A stretch of DNA of 17,750 bases from the NCBI GenBank assembly GCA_947624925.1, contig CANQMG010000024.1, forward strand, positions 1-17,750, given 5' to 3'. Positions 1-6,163 of the stretch are shown one piece after another. Positions within the stretch are counted from its first letter, which is position 1. The number at the start of each line of letters is the position of its first letter. Position numbers and translations under genes: made by a program. Under the pieces are notes generated by a model. That model did no database searches. It saw nothing but the letters and a program-made list of their open reading frames with translations, and was not told the origin of the DNA. Origin of the DNA: an uncultured Clostridia bacterium (GTDB taxonomy: Bacteria > Bacillota > Clostridia > TANB77 > CAG-508).

Positions 1-122
1 AAACTCAAATCGGCACGAACAAAGAGCGCCTAGGCGCTTTGTTCTATATGGGGGCTGTAATGAAAAGGATACATAGTTAAGGGAGCCCTATATGAGCTTA
101 CTGATAACCTTTTCATTACAAG
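1..122 (-). other. Candidate structured RNA or long 5' leader, cut by the window edge
   Basis: There is no credible reading frame between 1 and 320. Instead there is strong potential for base pairing. A perfect 13-bp inverted repeat pairs 56-68 with 108-120, and an 8-bp pair joins 17-24 with 37-44 around an inner CGCC/GGCG. The segment 46-56 can alternatively pair with 84-93, which suggests mutually exclusive folds. A consensus promoter at 284-312 points leftward into this region, so the transcript is most likely on the minus strand. It could be a stand-alone ncRNA or the leader of a gene to the left of the window. I do not recognise a known riboswitch or 6S/SRP/tmRNA signature. Confidence 0.35.
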
Positions 123-283
123 TTTAAAAGCATAATTAATAAACGCAAATAATTTTATTTGCAATCGAAATTAGGTATCTATTTGATTATATACGCATTT
201 TGAAATTATAAGAAATTTTACTGACAGTAAAACTTTTGATTAAAAAATATATAGAAAAAATTTAATATATATTAATTATATTT

Positions 284-312
284 ATAATACTCCAAAATTA
301 TCATATTGTCAA
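284..312 (-). promoter_or_regulatory. Sigma-A-type promoter reading leftward, away from the spmB stop
   Basis: On the minus strand a -35 TTGACA (312-307) is followed by exactly 17 bases and a -10 TATTAT (289-284). It lies just downstream of the spmB stop and faces the left edge, giving an untranslated leader of roughly 275 bases or more before any gene outside the window. The remainder, 122-283, is AT-rich with a short TTTTAC/GTAAAA hairpin near 219-235. Confidence 0.6.
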
Positions 313-320
313 GAAAAAAA

Positions 321-848
321 TTATGACAAAATTCCCCATATTACGACAGAACTAATCATCCCAACTAAATCTGCCAATAGAGCTGCAACAAGAACGAAAC
401 GTATTTTTTTTATTCCAACAGCACTTGTATATATAGCAATTGTGTATAATGTTGTTTCAGTAGAACCCATAATAGTAGATGCAATTAAGCCAATCTTAGA
501 ATCAACCCCATATGTTGTCATTATATCTGTAGCAATTGCCATAGACGCACTTCCAGAAATTGGACGTAAAAATGCTAATGGAAGAATTTCAGATGGAATT
601 TTAAGAATATTTATAACAGGTCTTATTACATTTATAATTAAATCTAATATCCCAGAAGTACGTAATGCTCCAATTGCTAAAAAAATTCCAATTAAAGTAG
701 GAAAGATTCTCAAAACAATTTCTATTCCTTCTGTTGCACCAGATATAAAAGTATCAAAAACTTTATTTTTTTCAATTAATCCGTATATAATTATAATTAA
801 TATTGTAAAAGGAATTGCAACTGCAGATATATAATTTATTATTGCCAT
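321..848 (-). CDS. spmB: Spore maturation protein SpmB
   Basis: 175 residues, the usual size for SpmB. It is a hydrophobic multi-pass membrane protein of the nucleoside-recognition (Gate) family. Several membrane segments are visible, and the central LRPISGSASMA stretch and the following GSTETTLY motif are typical of SpmB. In Bacillus subtilis SpmA and SpmB are needed for dehydration of the spore core and full heat resistance; what they transport is unknown. It begins 18 bases after the spmA stop with a GGAGG site 4 bases before the ATG, so the two genes form an operon. No conserved motif appears to be missing. Confidence 0.93.
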   Translation of the reverse strand: MAIINYISAVAIPFTILIIIIYGLIEKNKVFDTFISGATEGIEIVLRIFPTLIGIFLAIGALRTSGILDLIINVIRPVINILKIPSEILPLAFLRPISGSASMAIATDIMTTYGVDSKIGLIASTIMGSTETTLYTIAIYTSAVGIKKIRFVLVAALLADLVGMISSVVIWGILS

Positions 849-866
849 AATGCCTCCATAAATAAT

Positions 867-1442
867 TTAAAATTTTTTAGATAATATTTTACCGCTAATT
901 ATTGCCGTAATCGCTGCGAGTATAGTTGAAAACCAAACAGCAAGGATTATTTTTGTAGGTTCAGTAGATCCTAAAGAACTTCTTATAGCTATTACTGTTG
1001 TTGGAATAATTTGCAATGAAGCGGTATTTATTAAAATAAAAAATGCCATAGGATTTGTAAGAGTATCTTTTTTAGGATTATCCTTTTGCATTGTTTTCAT
1101 TGCTTTTAGTCCTATTGGAGTTGCAGCGTTGCCAAGGCCCAATATATTTGCAGTAACATTCATAGAAATTTCTTCATATGATTTATCTGTTTTTTTTATC
1201 TCAGGGAAAATAAAACGCATAAATGGGTATAATAGTTTAGAAAGATTTTTTACTAAAGATGTTTTCATTGCTATTTGCATTATTCCATTCCAAAGACATA
1301 TTGTACCTAAAAAGTTAATACTTAGCTCTACAGCACTTGCTGCTGAGTCAAAAATAGAGTTATTAATGGCTTCAATATTTCCAGAAAAAATAGCGTAAAT
1401 ATATGAAATTATTATAAATATAGGCCATATAGTATTTAACAT
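867..1442 (-). CDS. spmA: Spore maturation protein SpmA
   Basis: 191 residues, a multi-pass membrane protein of the nucleoside-recognition (Gate) family. Characteristic features are the conserved LGLGNAATPIGLKAM stretch near residues 101-115 and FFILINTASLQIIPTT near 134-149, both typical of SpmA. It is the first gene of the leftward spmA-spmB operon and acts, by family knowledge, in late sporulation, when the spore core loses water. The start is fixed by an AAAGGAG site (1451-1458) upstream of the ATG. The 194-base gap to the divergent abrB gene must hold its promoter. Expression would be expected from a sporulation sigma factor, but I could not identify a convincing site. Confidence 0.93.
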   Translation of the reverse strand: MLNTIWPIFIIISYIYAIFSGNIEAINNSIFDSAASAVELSINFLGTICLWNGIMQIAMKTSLVKNLSKLLYPFMRFIFPEIKKTDKSYEEISMNVTANILGLGNAATPIGLKAMKTMQKDNPKKDTLTNPMAFFILINTASLQIIPTTVIAIRSSLGSTEPTKIILAVWFSTILAAITAIISGKILSKKF

Positions 1443-1536
1443 ATAATTAGCTCCTTTTATGAAAGTTCAAAAATCTTATACAAAAATTATATTCTTTATT
1501 TTCATAAAAAGAACAAGCGGTTTTGTAAAAATTTTA

Positions 1537-1566
1537 TTGACTAAGCATAATAAAATATGATATCAT
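1537..1566 (+). promoter_or_regulatory. Probable abrB promoter
   Basis: TTGACT at 1537-1542 and TATCAT at 1561-1566 are separated by 18 bases, about 70 bases ahead of the abrB start codon. The expected transcription start is near 1573, which puts the Spo0A-type box at about +10. A second possible -10 (TATGAT, 1556-1561) is too close to the -35. Confidence 0.5.
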
Positions 1567-1581
1567 AAAAGCAATGAAAAT

Positions 1582-1588
1582 TGTCGAA
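1582..1588 (+). promoter_or_regulatory. Spo0A box (0A box) downstream of the abrB promoter
   Basis: The 7-base 0A-box consensus TGTCGAA is present exactly, within TTGTCGAATT. It lies just after the predicted start of transcription, the same relative placement as the boxes through which Spo0A~P represses abrB in B. subtilis. This supports classical Spo0A-to-AbrB control at the onset of sporulation here. Confidence 0.6.
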
Positions 1589-1636
1589 TTTTGTAATTAA
1601 GTTATATGATTAAAATTATCTAAAAGGAGGGCAGAT

Positions 1637-1897
1637 ATGAAATCAACTGGAATAGTAAGAAAAGTTGATGAGCTTGGAAGAGTAGTTATACCAATAGAAC
1701 TAAGAAACAAGTTAGGTATTTACGAAAAAGATCCAATTGAAATATATGTTGACGGCACATCTATTGTATTAAAAAAATATGAACCAAACTGTATTTTTTG
1801 TGGGGGATCTAAAAATGTAGCCGAATATAATAAAAAATTAATATGTGAAAAATGTGCTGAAAGAATAGGAAGGATTGATTTTAATGAAAAAAAATAA
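1637..1897 (+). CDS. abrB: Transition-state regulator AbrB (SpoVT/AbrB DNA-binding family)
   Basis: 86 residues. The N-terminal 50 residues form a swapped-hairpin AbrB DNA-binding domain with the near-invariant motifs STGIVRKVDELGRVVIP and EIYVD. The C-terminal part carries two CxxC pairs (CIFC near residue 53 and CEKC near 75), so it probably binds zinc. Clostridial AbrB homologues often have this in place of the B. subtilis C-terminal dimerisation region. By family knowledge it is a dimeric or tetrameric repressor of post-exponential genes. An AAAGGAGGGC site fixes the start. It is monocistronic, ending in a bidirectional terminator that overlaps its stop codon. The 0A box upstream suggests repression by Spo0A~P. 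Confidence 0.92.
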   Translation: MKSTGIVRKVDELGRVVIPIELRNKLGIYEKDPIEIYVDGTSIVLKKYEPNCIFCGGSKNVAEYNKKLICEKCAERIGRIDFNEKK

Positions 1898-1919
1898 AGG
1901 GTATAAACCCTTTTATTTT
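1896..1919. terminator. Bidirectional terminator between abrB and rsmI
   Basis: A 7-bp stem AAAGGGT/ACCCTTT (1896-1902 with 1907-1913) has a 4-base ATAA loop. It is followed by a T-rich run on the plus strand and preceded by an A-run that becomes a T-run on the minus strand. It overlaps the ends of both convergent genes. Confidence 0.75.
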
Positions 1920-2743
1920 TTATCTAAAAATTTCATATAAATTTCATTTTTAGAAGTTTTTTTATCTTTCGCTATTTTTTTTATAATTTCATTTTTAGCA
2001 AATCCTAATGATTTATAATATTCATAATGTTCATCTAAACTCATATTCTCAAATTCATTATTTTCAATTAAATTTGATTTGTTTTTTTCAATAATCAATA
2101 CATATTCACCTTTGGGGCTTGTTATATTTTTTAGTAGTTCTTCTGTTGTACCACAAATAAAATTTTCATGTATTTTAGTTAATTCTTTTGCAACAACAAT
2201 TTTTCTATTTTCTAAAATATTACTAAAATCTTTTAATGTTGAGATAAGTTTATGAGGTGCTTCATATATTATTGTAGTTCTTGTTGCATTTTTGATTTCT
2301 TCTAACTTTTCTAACCTATTTTTTTTATTTAAAGGTAAAAATCCTAAAAAATAAAATTCCTTAGCATCTATACCAGATGCTATAAGAGCAGTAATAAAAG
2401 CACAAGGCCCAGGGATTGGTATTACAGTAATATTATTTTCTAAAGCAAGTTTTACAACTTCTTCTCCTGGATCAGAAATTACTGGAGTGCCAGCATCAGA
2501 AACTAAAGCAATATTTTTTCCTTCCAATAATTTATCTATAATGTATTGAGATTTTGTTTCTTCATTATGTCTATGATAACTAAATAATGGTTTAGATATA
2601 TTTAAATGATTTAATAATTTTAATGTATGTCTCGTATCTTCTGCAGCTATAAGATCAACATTTTCTAATGTCTTAATTGCTCTTAAAGTTATGTCTTCTA
2701 AGTTTCCAATTGGAGTTGCAACTAAATATAATTTACCAGTCAT
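1913..2743 (-). CDS. rsmI: 16S rRNA (cytidine1402-2'-O)-methyltransferase RsmI
   Basis: 276 residues, full length for the family. It is a tetrapyrrole-methylase-fold SAM enzyme that methylates the 2'-O of C1402 in the decoding centre of 16S rRNA. Diagnostic motifs are LVATPIGNLEDIT at the N-terminus, AAEDTRHT near residue 33, SYHRHNE near 55, LVSDAGTPVISDPG near 80-93, and IPGPCA near 109-114. It starts only 2 bases after the stop of the upstream methyltransferase gene, and its AGAGGT ribosome site lies within that gene's last codons. The two are therefore co-transcribed and translationally coupled. This yabB/trmN6-rsmI pair next to abrB is a common Firmicute arrangement. Confidence 0.96.
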   Translation of the reverse strand: MTGKLYLVATPIGNLEDITLRAIKTLENVDLIAAEDTRHTLKLLNHLNISKPLFSYHRHNEETKSQYIIDKLLEGKNIALVSDAGTPVISDPGEEVVKLALENNITVIPIPGPCAFITALIASGIDAKEFYFLGFLPLNKKNRLEKLEEIKNATRTTIIYEAPHKLISTLKDFSNILENRKIVVAKELTKIHENFICGTTEELLKNITSPKGEYVLIIEKNKSNLIENNEFENMSLDEHYEYYKSLGFAKNEIIKKIAKDKKTSKNEIYMKFLDKK

Positions 2744-2745
2744 TT

Positions 2746-3498
2746 TTATACCTCTTTCAATTTATTATATATTTTTAATATTTCATCTGTATATTCATTT
2801 TTAGAATTATATATTATTAATGGTTTATCTATTTTTAAAAATGGTTTTGCATTCTTTTTTGACTTAATTAAAACTAATTTAGGTTCAGAATTTTGAGTAG
2901 AATATACAAACCTTATTTTTTTTGGTTCTAATTTATATTTTCTTAAAAGATATATTATATCCACTAATCTATCAGACCTATGAACTAAATAAAAAGTACC
3001 ATTATCTTTAAGCATTTTAAAAGATATCTTTATAAAATCTTCTAAAGATGCAGATATTTCATGTCTAGATATTAACTTTGATTGATTAATATTTTCAAGT
3101 CCAGAATTATTTTTTATGTATGGTGGATTAGAAACAATTGCATCAAAAGTTTCTATATCAAAAAAATTAGTTAAATCTTTTATATTACAATTTATAACTT
3201 CGAATTTATTTTCTAAATTATTTAATTTAATACTTCTATTTGCCATATCAGATACGGCTTCTTGAAGCTCTATTCCATAAATCTTAGAAAGCTTTGTTTT
3301 TTCGCACAAAAGAAGTCCAATAATTCCTGTTCCAGTACCTAAGTCTAATACATTTGATTTATCTGGCAAATCCTTGGCAAAATCAGATAAAAGAACACTA
3401 TCAATACCAAAACAAAATCCATTTTTATCTTGAATAATTTTTAGTCCTTTAAATTCTAAATCATCAATTCTCTCTGTATCCTTTAAAAAAACGTCCAT
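2746..3498 (-). CDS. trmN6: tRNA1(Val) (adenine37-N6)-methyltransferase family protein (TrmN6/YabB-like)
   Basis: 250 residues, a class I SAM-dependent methyltransferase. The SAM-binding motif I is VLDLGTGTGIIGLLL near residues 50-64, and the N6-adenine catalytic motif NPPY (VSNPPYIKN) lies near residues 124-132. The N-terminal DGIDSVLLSDF-like stretch (FGIDSVLLSDFA) is typical of the TrmN6 group, which modifies A37 of tRNA-Val in E. coli; the substrate here is inferred. It is the first gene of the operon with rsmI. The start is supported by an AAGGG site upstream of the ATG. It diverges from the small ORF at 3568. Confidence 0.9.
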   Translation of the reverse strand: MDVFLKDTERIDDLEFKGLKIIQDKNGFCFGIDSVLLSDFAKDLPDKSNVLDLGTGTGIIGLLLCEKTKLSKIYGIELQEAVSDMANRSIKLNNLENKFEVINCNIKDLTNFFDIETFDAIVSNPPYIKNNSGLENINQSKLISRHEISASLEDFIKISFKMLKDNGTFYLVHRSDRLVDIIYLLRKYKLEPKKIRFVYSTQNSEPKLVLIKSKKNAKPFLKIDKPLIIYNSKNEYTDEILKIYNKLKEV

Positions 3499-3567
3499 TA
3501 TTATAACCCTTTATTTTTTTTTACATATTATATATTAAAAAAGTTATTTTGAAAAGGGTTGATTTAA

Positions 3568-3726
3568 ATGGATTGCAATTTATATAGAGGTGGAGAAGAA
3601 AAAAAGAAAAAAGGATTTAAGCAAAAAAAAGAAAATACTCTTAAATCCTTGAAAGAAGTAGAGTATTTTTTAAGAAACTTTAAAGATAAATATAAATATG
3701 TAAAATTGTATAAAATTTTTAAATAA
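3568..3726 (+). CDS. Small basic protein of unknown function
   Basis: 52 residues, ATG to TAA, starting MDCNLYRGGEEKKKK and rich in lysine, with a predicted amphipathic stretch in the second half. I do not recognise it. Supporting a real gene, there is an AAAAGGG ribosome site 7 bases before the ATG, the frame fills the gap between the divergent trmN6 start and the convergent neighbour exactly, and its stop ends one base before the neighbour's stop begins. Against this, lysine-rich short frames arise easily in such AT-rich DNA. No membrane segment or metal motif is visible. Confidence 0.5.
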   Translation: MDCNLYRGGEEKKKKGFKQKKENTLKSLKEVEYFLRNFKDKYKYVKLYKIFK

Positions 3727-4281
3727 TTAGTCTGCTCTTGAGAAATTTTCCTTAAAATTCATATTATTATCATTAAAAGACAAATTTTCTTCACCATCTA
3801 TTAATATTCTTACATAAGAAACTTCATTTAATTCTGTCAGTGAATTAACTATTGAAAAAATGGTATTAGTTTCATTCTCAAGTCCACCTGGGTGATTGTC
3901 TATAAACTCTTTAGATAAGTCTAAATAAACAACGTCACCCACTAGGTATGCATTATTTACTTTTGTACCTGAAGGAATAGCAGATTCTAATTTATCACTT
4001 TTAGGACCTTCCATTAATAAATTAAAAATTTCTAAATAAGGATTTACGGCAAGGACCTTAACATCAATAGAACGTGCCTCAGGCATTAAAGTATTGGTTT
4101 CCTTATTTTTAAAATATAGTGATAAAATAGTTTTTCTAATTTCTTCTTCAGAAATTTCTTCTTCTGGAGTATACTCGTCAATAATATTTGTATTTTTATT
4201 AGGTTTCAATTTAAGAAAAAGTAAAATACCAATACAAATTATTATTAGAATAATAATAAAAATCATAAATTTTTTATACAT
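3727..4281 (-). CDS. GerMN-domain membrane-anchored protein
   Basis: 184 residues from the chosen start. An N-terminal membrane segment (about residues 5-26, nearly all Ile/Leu/Phe) has a lysine-rich start and no proper lipobox, so it is probably a signal anchor with the rest outside the cell membrane. The C-terminal 120 residues match a GerMN (sporulation and germination) domain. Recognisable parts are the FNLLMEGPKSDKLESAIPSGTKV segment, VYLDLSKEF, and NSLTELNEVSYVRILIDG. B. subtilis GerM, with two such domains, works in spore assembly and germination; this single-domain form may act similarly. An in-frame ATG 12 bases upstream (4293) was rejected because the GGGAGG ribosome site lies between the two ATGs. 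Confidence 0.8.
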   Translation of the reverse strand: MYKKFMIFIIILIIICIGILLFLKLKPNKNTNIIDEYTPEEEISEEEIRKTILSLYFKNKETNTLMPEARSIDVKVLAVNPYLEIFNLLMEGPKSDKLESAIPSGTKVNNAYLVGDVVYLDLSKEFIDNHPGGLENETNTIFSIVNSLTELNEVSYVRILIDGEENLSFNDNNMNFKENFSRAD

Positions 4282-4428
4282 AAAACCTCCCATTCTAGCA
4301 ATACAACTAAAATATATTAAATCATTTATCTAATAATATTAAAGACAAGTTTAATTTAGAACCAGAAATAAAAAATAGAATAAAATAAAAAAACTAACAT
4401 ATAATATAGAAAAAGTGCAAACTAAGTA

Positions 4429-4457
4429 TTGACAAAAAGAATATAAAATATTATAAT
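4429..4457 (+). promoter_or_regulatory. Consensus promoter of the initiator tRNA gene
   Basis: A perfect TTGACA (4429-4434), a 17-base spacer and a perfect TATAAT (4452-4457) lie just upstream of the tRNA. The expected transcription start, near 4464, is about 5 bases before the mature tRNA 5' end. The rest of the gap from 4294 shows nothing else that I can identify. Confidence 0.9.
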
Positions 4458-4468
4458 GTAAAAGACAT

Positions 4469-4544
4469 CGCGGGGTGGAGCAGTTGGCAGCTCGTCGGGC
4501 TCATAACCCGAAGGTCGATAGTTCGAGTCTATCCCCCGCAACCA
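4469..4544 (+). tRNA. Initiator tRNA-fMet (anticodon CAT)
   Basis: A complete cloverleaf with CCA encoded at 4542-4544. The anticodon CAT is at 4502-4504 in the loop CTCATAA. Two initiator hallmarks are visible. The acceptor stem begins with C1 opposite A72, a mismatch, while positions 2-7 pair perfectly. The anticodon stem ends in three consecutive G-C pairs (GGG/CCC). The T-loop GTTCGAGTC is present. The adjacent element integrase makes its 3' end the likely attachment site. Confidence 0.95.
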
Positions 4545-4548
4545 ACTT

Positions 4549-4585
4549 ATAGCAAGTCTTTTAGAGATTTGCTATTTTTTATTTT
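4549..4585 (+). terminator. Rho-independent terminator after the tRNA
   Basis: An 11-bp stem ATAGCAAGTCT (4549-4559) with AGATTTGCTAT (4565-4575), containing one G-T pair and a 5-base loop, is followed by TTTTTATTTT. It begins 4 bases after the tRNA CCA. Confidence 0.75.
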
Positions 4586-4602
4586 ACCCCTAAAAAGTGC
4601 CA

Positions 4603-4622
4603 TTTGGGGAAATTTTGGGGAA
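4603..4622 (+). repeat. Tandem TTTGGGGAA repeats near the presumed left attachment site
   Basis: TTTGGGGAA occurs at 4603-4611 and again at 4614-4622, 11 bases apart (one helical turn), between the tRNA and the integrase gene. Short direct repeats in this position are often arm-type integrase binding sites. That role is inferred here. Confidence 0.35.
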
Positions 4623-4662
4623 GAAAACCTCACAACTTATTGATATTTCTAATAAAATTTCA

Positions 4663-4714
4663 GTAAAAGACTATGGGAAACCTAAAAAATAATTTAGTAG
4701 TCTTTTACTTTTTT
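4663..4714 (+). terminator. Hairpin with T-run downstream of the integrase
   Basis: A perfect 11-bp inverted repeat, GTAAAAGACTA (4663-4673) and TAGTCTTTTAC (4698-4708), has a 24-base spacer and is followed on the plus strand by six T. On that strand it would stop read-through from the tRNA into the integrase. On the minus strand it lies after the integrase stop, but with a weaker T-run. It could equally be part of the attachment region. Confidence 0.45.
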
Positions 4715-4755
4715 ATCGTGAAAAGTTTAATGACTTTAGTGAAAAAAGATTTTAA

Positions 4756-5754
4756 CTAATTTTGTGGTAGTAGCAAGTTTTCTAATGCAAATCCTGCAGT
4801 TTTATTATGAGAAATAATAGGATGTACATAGAAATTATAAGTTGTTGTAATTTGTGCATGTCCAAGTCTTGCTGCTACAACTGAGACATCGATATTTTGT
4901 GCTATCAGAAGAGTAGCATTCGTATGTCTTAGCCCATGAAAGTTAATTACAGGTAGTCCAATTTGTGCTACAAATTTTTCAAACCATTTGCTAATAGTAG
5001 AAGGGTGCATAGGTCTGCCATCTGCTTGCACGAATAACCTATTAGAATCAATCCATAATTCGCCGTAAATCGATTTTTGTTCTTTATACCATAACTTATA
5101 TTCCTCAAGTAAAGAAATGATAAATTCGGGTATTGCAATTTCTCTAATGGAACTTTCTGTTTTAGGAACTTTTGTAAAAACTCCCATATCTGATAGATAC
5201 TGACTAGAACGATTAATACTGATAATTCCATTTTTAAAATCAACATCTTGCCATTCTAATCCCATTAACTCGCCTAAACGAACACCAGTAAATACAGTAA
5301 GAATTATTGCAACTTTGTATTTAGTATCTTCGCTAGATAATAGTTCTAAATTTTCTAGTAATATTTTAGTTTGCTCATCATCATAAGATCTTCTTTTTGG
5401 TTTTCTAGCTTTAGGTGGTTGAACACGTTCAGCAGGATTCGCCACTATTAATTGCCAATAAACTGCTTTGTGAAGCATTGCTCTTAATAATCTGTGATGC
5501 TCTAAAATGGTTTTACCAGATAAGGGCTTTTTAGTTTTTGAACCATTGTTACCTTTTTTTCTAACTAACTGAGTATCTTTTTCAAGTAAATCATAAAACT
5601 TCATAATGTCAGTTGGTCTGATTTTATTAATATAAAAATGTCCAAAGTATGGTAAAAGTCTTGTTTCTAACATTCTACAATAACGTTTATATGTTGATGG
5701 AGCAAGTTCTTTTCCATATTTCTGTGAATTCAGAAAATTTGAGAGATTTACCAT
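4756..5754 (-). CDS. C-terminal integrase fragment: core-binding and catalytic domains
   Basis: 332 residues from the first in-frame ATG. About residues 17-105 form the SAM-like core-binding domain (APSTYKRY, then RAMLHKAV), and the rest is the tyrosine recombinase catalytic domain. The catalytic set is intact: Arg159 in TGVRLGEL, Lys near 198 in VPKTESS, His273 and Arg276 in HGLRH, His299 in LGHAQ, and nucleophile Tyr309 in NFYVHP, 10 residues after His299. No good ribosome site precedes the ATG at 5754, so independent translation is doubtful. If made, the protein would lack the arm-binding domain. Confidence 0.6.
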   Translation of the reverse strand: MVNLSNFLNSQKYGKELAPSTYKRYCRMLETRLLPYFGHFYINKIRPTDIMKFYDLLEKDTQLVRKKGNNGSKTKKPLSGKTILEHHRLLRAMLHKAVYWQLIVANPAERVQPPKARKPKRRSYDDEQTKILLENLELLSSEDTKYKVAIILTVFTGVRLGELMGLEWQDVDFKNGIISINRSSQYLSDMGVFTKVPKTESSIREIAIPEFIISLLEEYKLWYKEQKSIYGELWIDSNRLFVQADGRPMHPSTISKWFEKFVAQIGLPVINFHGLRHTNATLLIAQNIDVSVVAARLGHAQITTTYNFYVHPIISHNKTAGFALENLLLPQN

Positions 5755-5929
5755 CTATAACTAAGCCATTTTGTACTTCAGTAACAAATTTCGCTAGTTC
5801 AACTTCTGCATCTTTTTTAGTTCCATGTACTGTTTTCCTATGTATCATTGGATTTCCATTTAGGTCAAATCCTTCAGATACTGTTAACCTGTAACTATTT
5901 TTTCCTCTTTTTTCTATACTCCCAGCCAT
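5687..5929 (-). CDS. N-terminal integrase fragment: arm-type DNA-binding domain
   Basis: 80 residues beginning MAGSIEKRGKNSYRL, the typical start of Firmicute phage integrases, with an AP2-like arm-binding fold (RKTVHGTKKDAEVELAKF near residues 31-48) and the beginning of the core-binding domain (LKFSEFTEIW). After EIWKR the frame runs into eight unrelated residues and stops. An AAAGGAGGTG site lies 8 bases before the ATG. Confidence 0.6.
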   Translation of the reverse strand: MAGSIEKRGKNSYRLTVSEGFDLNGNPMIHRKTVHGTKKDAEVELAKFVTEVQNGLVIDGKSLKFSEFTEIWKRTCSINI

Positions 5930-5986
5930 TACTTATTTCACCTCCTTTCAAGTATGCCTATGGGTGGGAGGAGTATGTATATAATT

Positions 5987-6027
5987 GTTAACAAAAATAT
6001 TATACAACAATAGTTAACAAAATGCAA
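5987..6027 (-). promoter_or_regulatory. Integrase promoter with paired GTTAAC operators
   Basis: On the minus strand TTGCAT (6027-6022), 17 bases, and TATAAT (6004-5999) form a good sigma-A promoter. One GTTAAC (6018-6013) lies in the spacer. A second (5992-5987), inside the 10-base palindrome TTGTTAACAA, starts 6 bases after the -10, at the transcription start. The two boxes are 26 bp apart. The layout matches the promoter at 9454 and suggests a repressor that blocks RNA polymerase. Confidence 0.65.
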
Positions 6028-6109
6028 TAGTTTTCAAAAAGAAACTTAAAAATTTTATGAGTATAATAAAATGCAGAAAATTGTCGAAACTTTAATGCTA
6101 AAGAATTGC

Positions 6110-6138
6110 TGGACTTTTTACAGAAAATGTGATATTAT
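6110..6138 (+). promoter_or_regulatory. Probable promoter of the Thoeris operon
   Basis: TGGACT (6110-6115), a 17-base spacer and an extended -10 (TGA then TATTAT, 6133-6138) lie about 25 bases before the thsB start codon. No GTTAAC box overlaps it, unlike the element's core promoters. A TGTCGAA (0A-box match) lies upstream at 6082-6088. Confidence 0.5.
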
Positions 6139-6163
6139 GTGACAAACGAAAGGAGAAATTATA

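Larger units (their letters stand above)
4756..5929 (-). pseudogene. int: Tyrosine-type site-specific integrase, frameshifted
   Basis: Two overlapping frames together make one phage/ICE-type integrase of roughly 385 residues that would insert and excise the element. The first frame holds the arm-type (AP2-like) DNA-binding domain. The second holds the core-binding domain and the complete catalytic domain with all active-site residues. Homology passes from one frame to the other at about 5706-5718, around EIWKR in frame one and GKELAPST in frame two, so a length change has broken the gene. The N-terminal frame has a strong AAAGGAGGTG ribosome site and its own promoter. Compared with related integrases, several codons between the EIW and LAP motifs appear to be missing. 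It points toward the tRNA gene, as expected for a tRNA-integrated element. A sequencing error remains possible. Confidence 0.75.

Noticed and set aside
442..834. Plus-strand frame opposite spmB
   Set aside because: It lies entirely over the well-conserved spmB and has no ribosome site or recognisable motif. The other antisense frames over rsmI-like, integrase, Thoeris, Cys4 and restriction genes were left out for the same reason.
3505..3560. Inverted repeat AACCCTTT/AAAGGGTT between trmN6 and the small ORF as an operator or hairpin
   Set aside because: The two arms are simply the ribosome binding sites of the two divergent genes, which explains the symmetry.
4282..4293. Upstream ATG of the GerMN-domain protein (four extra residues)
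   Set aside because: The GGGAGG ribosome site overlaps this codon and serves the ATG at 4281; nothing precedes 4293.
5700..5720. Programmed ribosomal frameshift in the integrase
   Set aside because: The required shift is +1 (or -2). No classic slippery heptamer with the right frame or downstream stem was seen, and residues appear to be missing compared with related integrases, so a deletion explains it better.
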